From the NCBI GenBank assembly GCA_945910005.1, contig CAMDTW010000492.1:124001-188000 (forward strand): a stretch of 64,000 nt of DNA, written 5' to 3'. This DNA comes from Isoperla grammatica. Its lineage: Eukaryota > Arthropoda > Insecta > Plecoptera > Perlodidae. Below are positions 48,135-60,382 of the stretch, piece by piece; the first letter of the stretch is position 1, and the number at the start of each line of letters is the position of its first letter. Under the pieces are notes generated by a model. That model was not told where the DNA came from. It did no database searches and was given only the letters and a program-made list of their open reading frames with translations. The position numbers and the translations under genes were made by a program.

Positions 48135-48370
48135 GTATTAATATACACATGGCTTAACTATTAGAATTACCACACAATGTTTGTTTAATAAAATATTATT
48201 ATTCTATGTAGGCCTATCTACACAAGTATATATATACAAATAATTATTGTTCCATTAATTTTTCAACTACATATTTATAATATAAAAAATTGACATAAAA
48301 CATATACTTATCTAATATATACAGACGATTTTTATTAATTCAAACGTAATTGTGAGACCGCAAGATGTCA
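48135..48370. other. No gene recognised
   Basis: AT-rich sequence between the zinc-finger start and the next MITE. Confidence 0.5.
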
Positions 48371-48378
48371 CACTTTAC

Positions 48379-48780
48379 TAGGGATGCACATCGATAAAAT
48401 AAAAACTATCGATAATCGAAAGATGACTGCATTATCGATCGATAATATCGAACGATAATAAATTTACAAAATTGAAGCAATCTTTAACAGTTTCAGTGAT
48501 ATGTCACCTAATTGAGCACATAACGATATGGCAACATTACTTGGACACATCTGACGTGACACTGCTGAGAGTATAATCACATGTGAGGCCCGAGGCCCAG
48601 TATTTCGGCGGTCTCTTTGAGTATTTCAATACTAGAAAGGTCCGAGAAGAACGAAATAATGCTTAACGAACCCGCTTTTTTAGAAATCAGACCATTCGAT
48701 AATATTTGTATTATCGATTATCGAAATTTTATTGTAAATCGAATATCGAACGATAATATCGATTATCGTGTGCATCCCTA
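48379..48780. mobile_element. hAT-like MITE (402 bp) with perfect 8-bp target duplication
   Basis: Termini TAGGGATGCACA / TGTGCATCCCTA, direct duplication CACTTTAC at 48371-48378 and 48781-48788. Subterminal zones are rich in ATCGATAATATCGA-type words, allowing extensive self-pairing. An open frame starting at 48617 crosses its right end and is not a gene. Confidence 0.93.
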
Positions 48781-48788
48781 CACTTTAC

Positions 48789-48885
48789 CGAACTCATTAC
48801 GAAAATCATTATTATTATTGTTATTATTATTATTAATAATAGGGCTTATAATAATGGGGATAGTAATAATAATAATAAAAGAAAT
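48789..48885. repeat. Degenerate ATT/TAA repeat at the 5' side of the non-LTR element
   Basis: ATTATTATTATTGTTATT on the left passing into TAATAATAATAATAAAAG on the right. It matches in kind the TAA tract on the 3' side (52164-52317). Confidence 0.8.
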
Positions 48886-51800
48886 AGAAGAGTTAAAGAA
48901 CATATTACATTTAGCTTTTGAAAATGCTTTGTCAGAATTTGCACATATAGAACCGAACAAGAGATCTAGAATTCCTAAACCTAAACAGTCTAAGCAACTG
49001 GACATAGTATGCACGCAATGAACGCACATAATATATTGTTAGATTACGCGAAGAAAGAATTGTCGTTTGAGGAAGTGCATGCAGCCATATATTGTGGAGC
49101 CGTAGCAGTGGTCAGACAATTAGGATTAAAAATAAAGTTGGTACATTCTCAGAACATAAAAACAAATAAGACTCCAAAATGGGAACGAAGATTAGTCAAA
49201 CGGATCAACGAGTTAAGGAGAGATATTGGGAGATTAGAACAATTCAGGATGGGTAATAGATCTAAAAATATATTACAATATTGCCAACACATATTTGAAA
49301 GGTTTAAAATCCATACCATACACGAAATACCGAACGAGGCTACAAACGAATATTTGGATACTCTAAAGCAAAAAGTAAGTGCATTAGCCAAAATATTACG
49401 AAGATATAAAGAGTGTAGTGATAGAAAAGAACTAAACGAAATGTTTAAAGAAAAAGAAAAAGAATTATATCAGCAAATTAACATTAAAGAAGAAATAGTA
49501 GGCAATGGTATACCATCGAAGACAGAGATTGAGCAGTTTTGGGGTGGGATATGGAGTGACCCATTAATGCACAATCACAATGCAACATGGATTCAAGATG
49601 AAATTGAAGCAATGATTGTTATCGAAGAAATGACATTTGATGGCATCAGTGTAAATGATATAAAATCAACGATACGAAATACTCATAATTGGAAAGCACC
49701 CGGTAACGATAACATTCAACATTTTTGGTACAAGAAGTTTTTCAAACATGCACACCCAGATTGCTAAATGTCTTAATGAATTTATATTAGGAGACAAGGA
49801 TTTACCAGATTTCTTTACTGAAGGAATAACATTTCTTAAACCAAAAGATAATGACACCAAAAATCCAAGTAAATATAGACCAATTACATGCTTACCTACT
49901 ATATACAAAATCTTGACATCGTGCATAACAAATAAAATCTATATTCACTGCGAAGAACACAATATATTAGCTGAAGAACAAAAGGGATGTCGTAAATTGT
50001 CGCAAGGGTGTAAGGAACAATTAATTATCGATTCTGTTCTAATGAACCAAGCATTGCACAAGAAGAAAAACATTCACGTTAGCTATATTGATTACGAAAA
50101 AGCGTATGATTCGTCACCATATTCGTGGCTAATACAGATACTGGAAATTTATAAAGTAAACCCATTGATAGTTAACTTTTTGCGGGCAGCGATGACGAGT
50201 TGGAAAACAACATTAAAGTTAAACGTAGGCAAAGAGCAGATATGTACTGACCCAGTTAACATCCGACGAAGTATTTTTCAAGGTGACTCGTTTAGTGCGT
50301 TATGGTTTTGTATTTCATTAAATCCATTATCTCATATACTAAACAAATCTACACATGGTTTCAAGATAAAGGACGGTAATACGGTTAGTCACACACTTTC
50401 ACATCTATTTTACATGGACAATCTCAAGCTATATGCTTTAAATACGACACACATGACGAATCTTCTTAACTCAACGTTAGAATTCAGTAGACATATATGT
50501 ATGGATTTTGGAATTGATAAATGTAAGTCACTTCATAACATCAAAGGAAAGATAACGAAATTAGAAGAGTTTGAAATTGACGAAGACAACCGGATTGGAG
50601 TAAGGGATGAAGATGACATGTACAAATATCTAGGATTTGTGCAGGCTAAACGAATTGATCATAAACTGATGAAAAGTAAACTAATTTCTGCATACAAGAA
50701 ACGAATAGGATCCATTTTAAAAACACAACTGAATGTTAAAAACAAGATCAAAGCAATTAACACTTATGCTATACCGGTACTTACATATACATTTGGAATT
50801 ATTAACTGGACACAAACAGAACTTCATGCCCTAGAAATTCTCACCCGCACAACATTCACCAAATACAGAAGTCATCACCCTAAGTCAGCAATAGAACGAG
50901 TGACTCTACCTAGAGAAAAAGGGGGAAGAGGCTTGATTGATTTAAACAATTTATATTTTAAACAAATTGAAATTCTAAGAAAGTACTTTCATACAAAATG
51001 CCTAAATTCACAACTTCATAGAGCTATAGTACTGGCAGACAAGTCGCTTTCTCCCCTCAATTTAAATGACGGAAATTTAAATCTGCTTCAAAAACTAAAT
51101 TCTACACAGCAAAAGAGATCAGAATATCAGAAAAGACGATACATAGCAGACATTATAAAGAACTTCTTAAGAATAACGTCGATAGGGTAGCATCGAACAA
51201 ATGGTTAACGTACAGGGACATTTTCAGCGAAACAGACGGATTTATGATCGCTATTCAAGATAAAGTAATCAAGACTAACAATCACACAAAAAATACATAC
51301 TGAAAGACGTCACAGTGGAAGATAAATGTAGAAAATGTAATATGAACGGCGAAACAATTGAACATATCGTATCTGGGTGCAAAATGCTTTGTCAAACAGA
51401 TTATCTTCATAGACATAACCAAGTGGCAAACATTGTACATCAAAAATTAGCCATGAAGTATAAACTTATAAACACAACCACTGCGTATTACAAATACAAG
51501 CCTGAAAAGGTATTAGATAGTAAAGACTACAAATTATATTACGACCGGGCAGTTATAACAGACCAAACCATACATCACAATAGACCGGATATTATATTTA
51601 TTGACAAGAAGAAACAAGAAACGATTTTAATTGATGTTGCCGTCCCTTTATGCCACAATGTAGAGACAACTAGGTGGGAAAAGATAAACAGATATAAGGA
51701 ATTATCTATTGAAATAAAAAGGTTGTGGAAGCAGAATAATGTAACTGTTATACCGTTTATTATATCAGCAAATGGTATTGTTCCACGTAAACTCCATGAC

Positions 51801-52163
51801 AGTATTAAACTAATTGGTCTCCAACCAAACACATACATCGAGATGCAAAAAGCAATTATTTTGAACACGTGTAGGATAGTGCGAAAATTTTTGAACTAAG
51901 AAGAATGAAGACTTGAAGAAGTTCTCCATCCCAATGGTGGTTTTCGTGGTTTCCACCGTACAAAGAGCGAATGCTGGGATGAGTACAAATCGGCCACGAC
52001 CGTACATAGCATCCACAGTTCGGTTTGGAAAAAATAATGTGGACAATGATATGTTAAGTAGTTCTAAGTAGATTTTAATAAGGTAAACGCATGGAAATAC
52101 TTGACATTTGTGTTCGTACAACATGTTTATGCCGGTTTTGACCGAGTTTGTATGTATTGCAAC
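48886..52163 (+). pseudogene. R4/Dong-like non-LTR retrotransposon, 5'-truncated and frameshifted
   Basis: Reverse transcriptase with a C-terminal restriction-like endonuclease. Coding character changes frame near 49021, 49745 and 51190-51310. 49009-49767: pre-RT region ending at the first RT block (NWKAPGNDN). 49748-51190: RT blocks SKYRPITCLPTIYKIL, IDYEKAYDS (catalytic Asp), FQGDSFSALWF and the core FYMDN, where the usual second Asp is Asn. 51315-51899: CCHC cluster CRKCNMNGETIEHIVSGC (residues 5-22) and an endonuclease-like RPD (90-92) with a following ID (106-107) before VAVP. 51900-52163 is a 3' UTR running into TAA repeats. RT type, C-terminal endonuclease and TAA flanks fit R4/Dong; R2 or NeSL relatives are less likely. 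The N-terminal DNA-binding part is missing. Confidence 0.85.
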
Positions 52164-52168
52164 AATAA

Positions 52169-52247
<79 letters not shown>

Positions 52248-52273
52248 TTAATAATAATTAAATTAATAATAAT

Positions 52274-52316
<43 letters not shown>

Positions 52317-52317
52317 T
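52164..52317. repeat. (TAA)n microsatellite
   Basis: About 150 bp of TAA units with a few TTAATAATTAAATT interruptions, directly after the 3' UTR of the non-LTR element. It is either the element's own tail or part of the repeat target. Confidence 0.93.
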
Positions 52318-52849
52318 TGTTGTTTATTTTCATTGTTATTGCATATAAATAATCATATCATGTTATTTTTATTCATAATGAATTATGTCTTCCAATATAA
52401 ATTAAAAATGTATAAAGAACAATATTAAATGTAATTGTTATTAAATGTTATTATATTTAAATGTTACGTGTTAATAAATAAACTTACTTTCAAAATATAA
52501 ATCTATTCATTAAATTAAAACTGATGAAACTCAAAATTCGAAATTTTTATTTAATATTATTATTTACGAAAACCAGAAATCTTAATAGCTCCGTCATATG
52601 ACGATAGCTCAATGACTAATGAGTAAGAAGACAGTGCTCATTACTTATATAGGGCAGGTATCTTACTTCAACTAAATTCCGTAAACACACGAAGGTTCCC
52701 GAAGTTTCCCGAATATCAATCTTGTGTTATTGAATAAAACAACTAATAAGCTGCTTGGCATACCGAAAAGTAATAATGTTATGATTGAACAAGTACAAAC
52801 ACGTACCAAGTATTATGTTACAGCGAGGTGAGAACAAGAATGAACTTGT
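52318..52849. repeat. Dispersed repeat, copy 1
   Basis: Left part (TGTTTATTTTCATTGTTATT...) matches 53379-53525. The right part, from AATAAATAAACTTACTTTC to AGAACAAGAATGAACTTGT, matches 57130-57502 with about 80-85% similarity by eye. Shared phrases include GACGATAGCTCAATGACTAATGAGTAAG and GTAAACACACGAAGGT. TAGCTCAATGACTAATGAG loosely resembles a tRNA A-box, so a SINE is possible but not shown. Confidence 0.8.
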
Positions 52850-53110
52850 ATATAAATAAATTAATGAGTTTAATTAAATGAGTTCATTCATTAAATGAGG
52901 TTAAATGAGTTTCATTCAATGAACTTGTAATAAATGTTTGGTTATATGTCCGGCTAGTTCTTCCATCTATATAGATTTGTTAAGAAAATCCTAAGAGATA
53001 AGGTTATGTAAGGATATGTTAGTATAGGTTAGGTTAGTTTCTACATGTTATTTTATATTTTTTTGGTTAGGTTTGATCAACCTAACCTAACGTAAAGTAA
53101 GAAGAAGAAA
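52850..53110. other. No gene; short TTAGG-like words
   Basis: AT-rich. TAGGTTAGGTTAG near 53026 and CCTAACCTAACG near 53086 are two-copy, opposite-strand TTAGG-type words. This is too short to call telomeric. Confidence 0.5.
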
Positions 53111-53198
53111 AATAATAATAATTATTATTATCATTATTATTATTATTACTATCCATATTATTATTATAATAATTATTATTATTATTATTATTATTATA

Positions 53199-53233
<35 letters not shown>

Positions 53234-53377
53234 TAATATTATAATTATTACTAATATTATTATTTTTATTTTTATTATTTTTATTATTTTTATTTTTATT
53301 ATTATTATTACTATAATTATCATTATTATCATAATGATAATTATTATTATTATTATTTGTTGTTGTTGTTGTTGTTT
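53111..53377. repeat. (TTA)n then (TTG)n microsatellite
   Basis: Imperfect ATT/TTA repeats to about 53357 followed by TTGTTGTTGTTG. It occupies the same position relative to the dispersed repeat as the TAA tract at 52164-52317. Confidence 0.9.
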
Positions 53378-53378
53378 G

Positions 53379-53525
53379 TTATTTTCATTGTTATTAATGC
53401 ATATACATAATCATATGATGCGTTTTTTCTTCATGATACATTTTTTACCAATACAAATTTAAAAAGAAATATAAAAGGTAATTGTTATTGATATCATTAT
53501 ATAAATGTATTGTTTAAATACATAC
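53379..53525. repeat. Dispersed repeat copy 2, left part
   Basis: TGTTATTTTCATTGTTATT...CATATACATAATCATATGATG aligns with 52322-52470 of copy 1. The repeat then enters the AAAT microsatellite and resumes at 57130. Confidence 0.7.
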
Positions 53526-54448
<923 letters not shown>

Positions 54449-56274
54449 TAATAGGAATACTGTGGTATTGGTGTTCGAGGAAACGTACCGGCATGCAGAT
54501 ATCTTCTCCGGTCAGCATCCAAATGTCCACGCGACCTGTGGTCGTAAGCGAGGAATCAACTGGAGACGAGGTAGACTCCAATGGCCAGGAGGCGGATATT
54601 ACTATTCAGGCAGCGCCTCGGACTCTCTTCTCAAGGCGGTTCGAGTAGACGGGCAAAGCCGCAGCCACAGTTCCTGAAGTGGTACCACAAAAATAAATTC
54701 CCAACTAATAGGCAGGCACATGATTTGATTTGAACCAGCACAAGGAAATAAAGCTAGATACTAGAGCCTAAAAGCAAATTAGATGTAATTGCAAAAGTCT
54801 GCTAAAGAATTAAATAATAAATTTTAAAAAAATGCTAACAAATCAAATCACAGGCTTACCAGGAATTTACAATGGAAATTAAAAATAAAGTAATGTAAAC
54901 TTTGAAGATTTGAATCAAAATATGTAAAGAATTCAAGAAATAATTTTGTTTGTAACAATTACGGTAACTATTGTGAGCAACAGGAAAAGTAATCAACTTG
55001 GAAACACGAGATAGGTGAATACCAGCATTCATATGCAAACTGTGTTAGTTAAGATTGCTGTAAACTCAGCTGTAACTTAAATTGTAAACTTTTGGGCATG
55101 AAAGCTAGAGGGCCCAGGGATACCTAGTAAAGCTTTTCAGTCAGTAGGCTAGTGCTGAACGAGCAGATTAGCATAATAAGTGTGAATAGGCCAATATGTA
55201 GGCTTAGCCACAAGGTAGCAAAGCAAAGATCTAGCTATGTACTATGTAACTTAGTAGGCCTAATCATGTAATTGTGTGAATTTAAAGTGTATGAATAATT
55301 AATAGCTACTAAAGTAAAATTAGACCAAGGAAATATTGAATGTACTTACCGAAATATGTAAAGTCTTGTCATGAAGTCACACAAACTTGGGAAGTAGAAT
55401 CAAATAGTTGACTTGCAAAGCCTAGGGTAGGTTCACTCTGTCTTGGGTGTAATCACTCACATAAAACACAAGCGCAGTGGCTAACAATGCCGAACGATTC
55501 CAAGAGTGAGGTTATGTATTAGTAAACAAACTCACAGGAATTAACCTAGGGCCTACCCGAAGCCGATGATTAGTAATAATAGAAATTGATTGAGAATTCA
55601 CTGTTCACAAGTATCTAGACCGCGCAGAAGAAGCTTTCTGGTACGATAGCTTGGAAGTTGAAGGGGTTAGTCCTTCCCTACCCACTCCCACACAGCCGAC
55701 TGTGCGAAGCACTTGGCCTGGGAACCGAGAGATTACGATAAGGGGTACGTGCCCTATCTTGGCAACACTCGGTGGAGACGAACTGTGTAAGTTGTATGCA
55801 CGCAAAGTCCTACCATTGGAACAACAGTGCCATGGTAAAAAATAACTAGAACCACCTGTGGATTTCACGCACCAGACCCGACTGTCTGTCACCGAACATT
55901 TTGGTGACCGCGCTCGACTGGGCGGAACCGCAAGGTTGACAAGGCAGTGCTGTAACGCGGCAAATTTCAAAGTTCCTTCCAAAACTCTGATTTGTGCAGA
56001 GTGTACCAAACTCATCAGGCCACTTGAACTTCCAATCTTACGGGAAATAACAAATGAATAAATAAGCAGTACACTTGTAATAAATGTAACAGTAAATTCA
56101 GAACTTACTTATTAGTGTTGAACTAAAGAAACTCAATCAATTGGTAAATAGTCAATAGGGAAGAATTATATAAACAAGTATATCTGTATCCAGAGTTGAA
56201 TGATTTACTCATCAATGACTTGTTAAAAGAATGCCATTTTTAGGAAACTAGCATCCTTTTGAAAAGGGGGAAGC
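54449..56274 (+). mobile_element. Remnant internal region of an LTR retrotransposon (3' part)
   Basis: It ends in a polypurine tract GAAAAGGGGGAAG (56261-56273) directly before the LTR at 56275. Near 54490-54648 a plus-strand frame (ending SRRFE at a TAG) is Ser/Thr/Glu-rich and could be the tail of a Pol or Gag. I do not recognise it firmly. The rest (54650-56260) shows no open frame with motifs and reads as a long untranslated region. No 5' LTR, primer-binding site, RT or integrase lies upstream, only the AATG microsatellite, so the element is 5'-deleted or the repeat has replaced it. Confidence 0.55.
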
Positions 56275-57080
56275 TGTAATGAACGCTGGAATGCAGTTCA
56301 TCATTAAAATGATTGTCATTGATTTCAATCAATATTGGCTGATGAGCATAATCATTCAACAGGTGAAAACCAAACTATGTCTAGTGTCCATTGATTGGTA
56401 ATCATAGGTAACACTATACATTAATCAATAAATTACAACAGTATCGATTAATGTAGATGATTATTGGAGTCAATGTAAGTTGTAGTGGAACATTCATGCA
56501 TTACAGTAAAACTTATCATCTCTAAAACATGACGTTCAAAGTGCATTGCTCCATCCAGCTAGGATGTCACGTCACTGTGTAATAACACACCATGCTGACA
56601 CAGCACTATACGTCTTCACGGCTACCTCTTTGAGTTGCCAGCACTCGGCTGGAATCAGCCAACAGCTGATTGGTCAGCTCGAGTGCACAATATTTAAATT
56701 AGCCAATCGAATACAGCCACAGTGGACACATGGCACAACTTAGCCTAAAACACTAGTTCTCTAAGGAGGGGAAATTTCCCCTACAGCCATTTCCTGTGGG
56801 AAATGCTCTCTCTTATCTCAGCTATCTTAGAGCTAGGACGTGTTTCCAGGTTAGGGAATGTTTGTTTTAATCAAACCCATTGTTGTATGTATGTAATGAA
56901 AAGTCTTTTATTAAACTTATACTTAATAGTACATGGGTGTTATGATAAATAGATAACAACACGTCCTACTCTCCCAATTCATTGATCCCTCAAGAAAAGT
57001 AGTCTAATTGAGCCCTGGTATTTATTGATCAGTATTTGATGATTTGATTTTATTGATTAATAACTATCGGCGGCACTACA
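56275..57080 (+). repeat. 3' LTR of the LTR-retrotransposon remnant (806 bp)
   Basis: Starts TGTAATGAACGCTGG immediately after the polypurine tract and ends CGGCGGCACTACA against AAAT repeats, giving TG...CA termini. A TATTAAA near 56909 could serve as polyadenylation signal. No second copy is in the window for comparison. Confidence 0.7.
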
Positions 57081-57147
57081 AATAAATAAATAAATAAATA
57101 AATAAATAAGTAAATAAACAAATAAATAAATAAATAAATAAATAAAC
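57081..57147. repeat. (AAAT)n microsatellite
   Basis: AATAAATA repeats with AAGT and AACA interruptions, the far side of the microsatellite into which the LTR element appears to have inserted. Confidence 0.93.
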
Positions 57148-57502
57148 TTACTTTCAAAGTATAATATTAATCCAAATTTTATTATTTATGAAATTCGATG
57201 TTCAAAACTTTTTTATTTTATAAACTGCAGAAATCTTACTAGCTCCATTGATGACGATAGCTCAATGACTAATGAGTAAGTACTCAGTGCACATTACTTA
57301 TATAGGGAAGGTATTTCATTCCAACGAAAATCCGTAAACACACGAAGGTCGCCGAAGTTCGCCGAATACGCATCTTGTTGTATTGAATAAAATAACTATT
57401 AAGATGCTTGACATACCGACAAGTAGTAATGTTATGATTGTACGAGTGCAAGCACGTATCAAGTCTCATGTAACTGCGAGGTGAGAACAAGAATGAACTT
57501 GT
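57130..57502. repeat. Dispersed repeat copy 2, right part
   Basis: Matches 52473-52849 from AATAAATAAACTTACTTTC to AGAACAAGAATGAACTTGT. With 53379-53525 it makes one repeat copy opened by the microsatellite and the LTR element. Confidence 0.8.
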
Positions 57503-58326
57503 TTCATCGTGCCTCAGCAGAAGACTGCGGCAGCAAAGTGAGTGAAAGTGAATGATCCATGTCAAAACCTGAAGGACAAGGACCAAACCGCTACTACCTG
57601 TTTCAATAATATTATGTCTAACAATGGGTTAATGTTAGGTTTTAAGTTTGCTTAGTTATGAAGGCACTTCAAGCTTCGTCCAACTCATTTAGAGAGAGCG
57701 CGTATAGCTCTGTCTCAAGCTCGGAGGCGGGCCCGGTGAGGTGTCAGTCAGGCAACGAGGGCCTATAGCAATTATCGTGTGTGTCGCATGAAACAGAGAC
57801 CACTTCAAGGTCAAGTCGGCTGGCGATAGGGGAAATTATGACGTATGAACCACAGACAAGGAGTTCGGAATTCCTTATGTAGTGAATTTCTATCTGTGTA
57901 TGAACGCTTAGATAGTAAAACCACCGCTAAAATTGGGCACTTATCAAAAATTGGTCAGGAGCTTTAATGTGCATCGTTTCTCTACCGATAACATGCTTCT
58001 TAGTACGAACGTGTACTTCTACAAAATGCCCTGCAATTAATTTTTTTGGAACTTGATGTGTAGAAAAGTTGCAATCTGTTTTGAGCGGCGCTGTCCGCAG
58101 TCGCCGAGTGTTGTGGCTGGATTCGTATTACACAATGAGTGCTCTGTCTATCAGGAAGGTGCCAGCGAGCTCAGAACCGATACAGCTGTACTACGCTTTA
58201 GAAGAAAAATGCAGCAGAGTGCGAAGGGAATCTAGTAGAATAGCTAAATGTTCACTATATTTTTCTTGCATTGAAGCAACCTATATCAATTTTATTTTAC
58301 ACATAACTGAATTTCATGTACTAATA
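57503..58326. other. No gene recognised
   Basis: Unique-looking sequence. Short open frames (up to about 110 codons near 58069-58404) lack motifs and run into the adjacent MITE. Confidence 0.5.
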
Positions 58327-58759
58327 GGCCATATCACATTAGGTTCCGAACTGACAGTTCAAATCGTAGATTCGAGCTTACGATCGGCGGCGCATGCGCA
58401 GTAGCTCAGTTAGGCCAGTCTACGATTGCAATCTTTTTATAGACCGAGCTCTAAAACTAGATTGGGAATCGTAGATCCGAGTCTCGTGAACCAATCAGGA
58501 AGGAGAACGGTTAAATACGTATTGAGCACTGTCACAACATAACCTCAAGCAACAACTACTTTAATGAAAACAAAGAGCCAATAACTTTAATTATATATTT
58601 GTTTGTGATAAAAACTTTGTCTTAGTTATTATTATTGAATTTATTTCCTAGTTAAACGATTTTAGGATTTTCAGCTGGTCAAGTGTGATTGGATAATTGT
58701 AGATTGTGATTGCAATTGGCGACTCAAGTCTACGATTCCAATTGTAGTGTGATATGGGC
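58327..58759. mobile_element. MITE, copy 2 (433 bp, both termini)
   Basis: Terminal inverted repeats GGCCATATCACA on the left and TGTGATATGGGC on the right (11 of 12 match). The flanking trinucleotides are ATA and TTA, so a 3-bp duplication is imperfect; PIF/Harbinger is a possible superfamily but unproven. The truncated relative is at 42012-42394. Confidence 0.8.
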
Positions 58760-58975
58760 TTATGACTCATTATTATTGGTGATTTTTTAGTTTTTCACCC
58801 AACTATTCCTTTAAAACTTATGCGGGTTTCGAACACACGTCCCTTCCTAGTTGCCATACGCTTATGACCTGCGCCCCAACCCCAACCATACCTACTATAT
58901 AATTATGGGCTACGACGGCTATAACGTAAGAGATTAGATAAATAGATTTAATCAATTGTCTCTGAATACTAAACA

Positions 58976-59788
58976 CAGTGGCGTAAAGGAGACCCCCACC
59001 GCCCCCGCGAAGCGGGGGGGGGGGGCCCGCTGTGGAGGGGGGCCCGGCTCGCCAGAAGTACAGATCTTGTTTATTCGTCATCAAATTTTAAATGTTGTCA
59101 ATAGGGACCTATTCTTCTACGGGGCCATACAGGGGAAGAAGTTGAAAGAATGGGACAATTTTGAAGGAATAAATTTAAATGGCTTATGGATGGAAGGGGT
59201 CAGCGGTTCCTTTTTTCTCTTGTCTTACGATCGGCATTAACTATATTGAATCCTAAATATATTCTTCTTATTCCCTAGGGCAATTACTACTACGGGCCCG
59301 GACGGAGGAAAAATATCATATTATATTTTGTATATTTTAAAACATGTTTACAGGCGTGTAAAACGTCATATATGACGAAAAAAATTCGCCTTCGGCGAAC
59401 TGACCTCCCCCGCCTGGGACTTTCGCCCCAGACCCCCTTGTGAATTCCTCGATACGCCACTGGCCCACATGTTATTCATTATTATTTTGATCACAGTCAA
59501 CATACCGAAAAGTCATTTTTAGATTTTATAATAATAATTTTAAAAAACTATTTGAGGAGCAGCACTGCTCTCTCAGTCTACTCAGTATATAGTGTGAACT
59601 ATGAGCAGGCCAAACAGTTGAACACGGACGCCACAATTGACAGCTTTGATCGCAAAATGCTATTAGAGTTCAAGTAAAATTCTATTTCGTTATGTAATTG
59701 ATTTGGCTCTTAATTAACACCATATAGGGGGCCCGAAACGATTCTTGCGGGGGGGGGGGGGGGCCGTTCGATTTGCCTTACGCCACTG
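58976..59788. mobile_element. hAT-like element (813 bp) with perfect 8-bp target duplication
   Basis: Terminal inverted repeat CAGTGGCGTAA at both ends, direct duplication ACTAAACA at 58968-58975 and 59789-59796. An extra terminus-like TACGCCACTG at 59453-59462 lies inside, so a 487-bp unit sits within the 813-bp one. Poly(G) runs occur at 59014-59025 and 59749-59763. The GCCTTCGGCGAA and CGCCCCAGACCCCC modules (59389-59437) are shared with the MITE at 47466-47954. Confidence 0.9.
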
Positions 59789-59796
59789 ACTAAACA

Positions 59797-60233
59797 TACA
59801 TTTTAGATCAATAAAACTAAAATAATTTTTCGGTGGTCATGACCCCAAATTCACCTTTTGCGATGATTTGAATATTTAAATCCATAATTAAAACATAAGA
59901 ATTGCTTATTTCTACATATATTTGAGTTATACTATATAGCGTCGTCTAATATGCAAATAACTGTTCTATAAATACTGCGTAATATAACTTTTATTTCCTC
60001 TTTTTAGAGATACAAAACACTCCTCCATTTCCCTTTTACAACAATCACCATTCTGTCTTTTCACCGCCTTCTCACTATTTTCATTCCTATAACTTAATCT
60101 GAATACTCCACGGTCTTCTTGATGCTTTATACAAATCCAATTACACCGCCTTCTTACTATTTCCATTCCTATAATTACAATACTAATCTAAACTACTAAT
60201 AACTAATATAGTGTAAGCAGGCACACCGTGACA
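59797..60233 (-). repeat. 3' LTR of LTR-3 (right end defined, left end uncertain)
   Basis: On the minus strand it starts TGTCACGGTGTGCCTGC directly after the polypurine tract. The other end cannot be fixed because the 5' LTR lies outside the window. Inside, a CACCGCCTTCTCACTATTTT-type phrase occurs twice 85 bp apart (60062 and 60147). The start coordinate given is only the limit set by the neighbouring MITE. Confidence 0.6.
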
Positions 60234-60248
60234 TTCTCCCCCCCTTAG
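60234..60248 (-). promoter_or_regulatory. Polypurine tract of LTR-3
   Basis: Minus strand CTAAGGGGGGGAGAA abutting the TG of the 3' LTR. Confidence 0.8.
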
Positions 60249-60382
60249 TCGTGAACCGTAGACCTGGGCTTCCTCGGGCGTAAAACTCGGCGTTGCTGAT
60301 CATCCACTGTTGTAGCCCAAGAAGGACTCGATACCCATTTCTTAAGCTGGTCAGCATTCGCTCTTCCCATACATTTGCCAGA

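Noticed and set aside
48617..49021. 134-codon frame ahead of the non-LTR element
   Set aside because: Its first half lies in a MITE and in ATT repeats; only the last 40 codons or so look like retrotransposon coding sequence and are included in that feature.
52600..52640. tRNA-derived SINE promoter (A-box-like TAGCTCAATGACTAATGAG)
   Set aside because: No B-box at the right distance was found by eye and the repeat ends do not look like SINE ends; kept only as a possibility in the dispersed-repeat entry.
53026..53098. Telomere-type TTAGG repeats
   Set aside because: Only two to three units on each strand, in opposite orientation; far too short, and such words are common in arthropod DNA.
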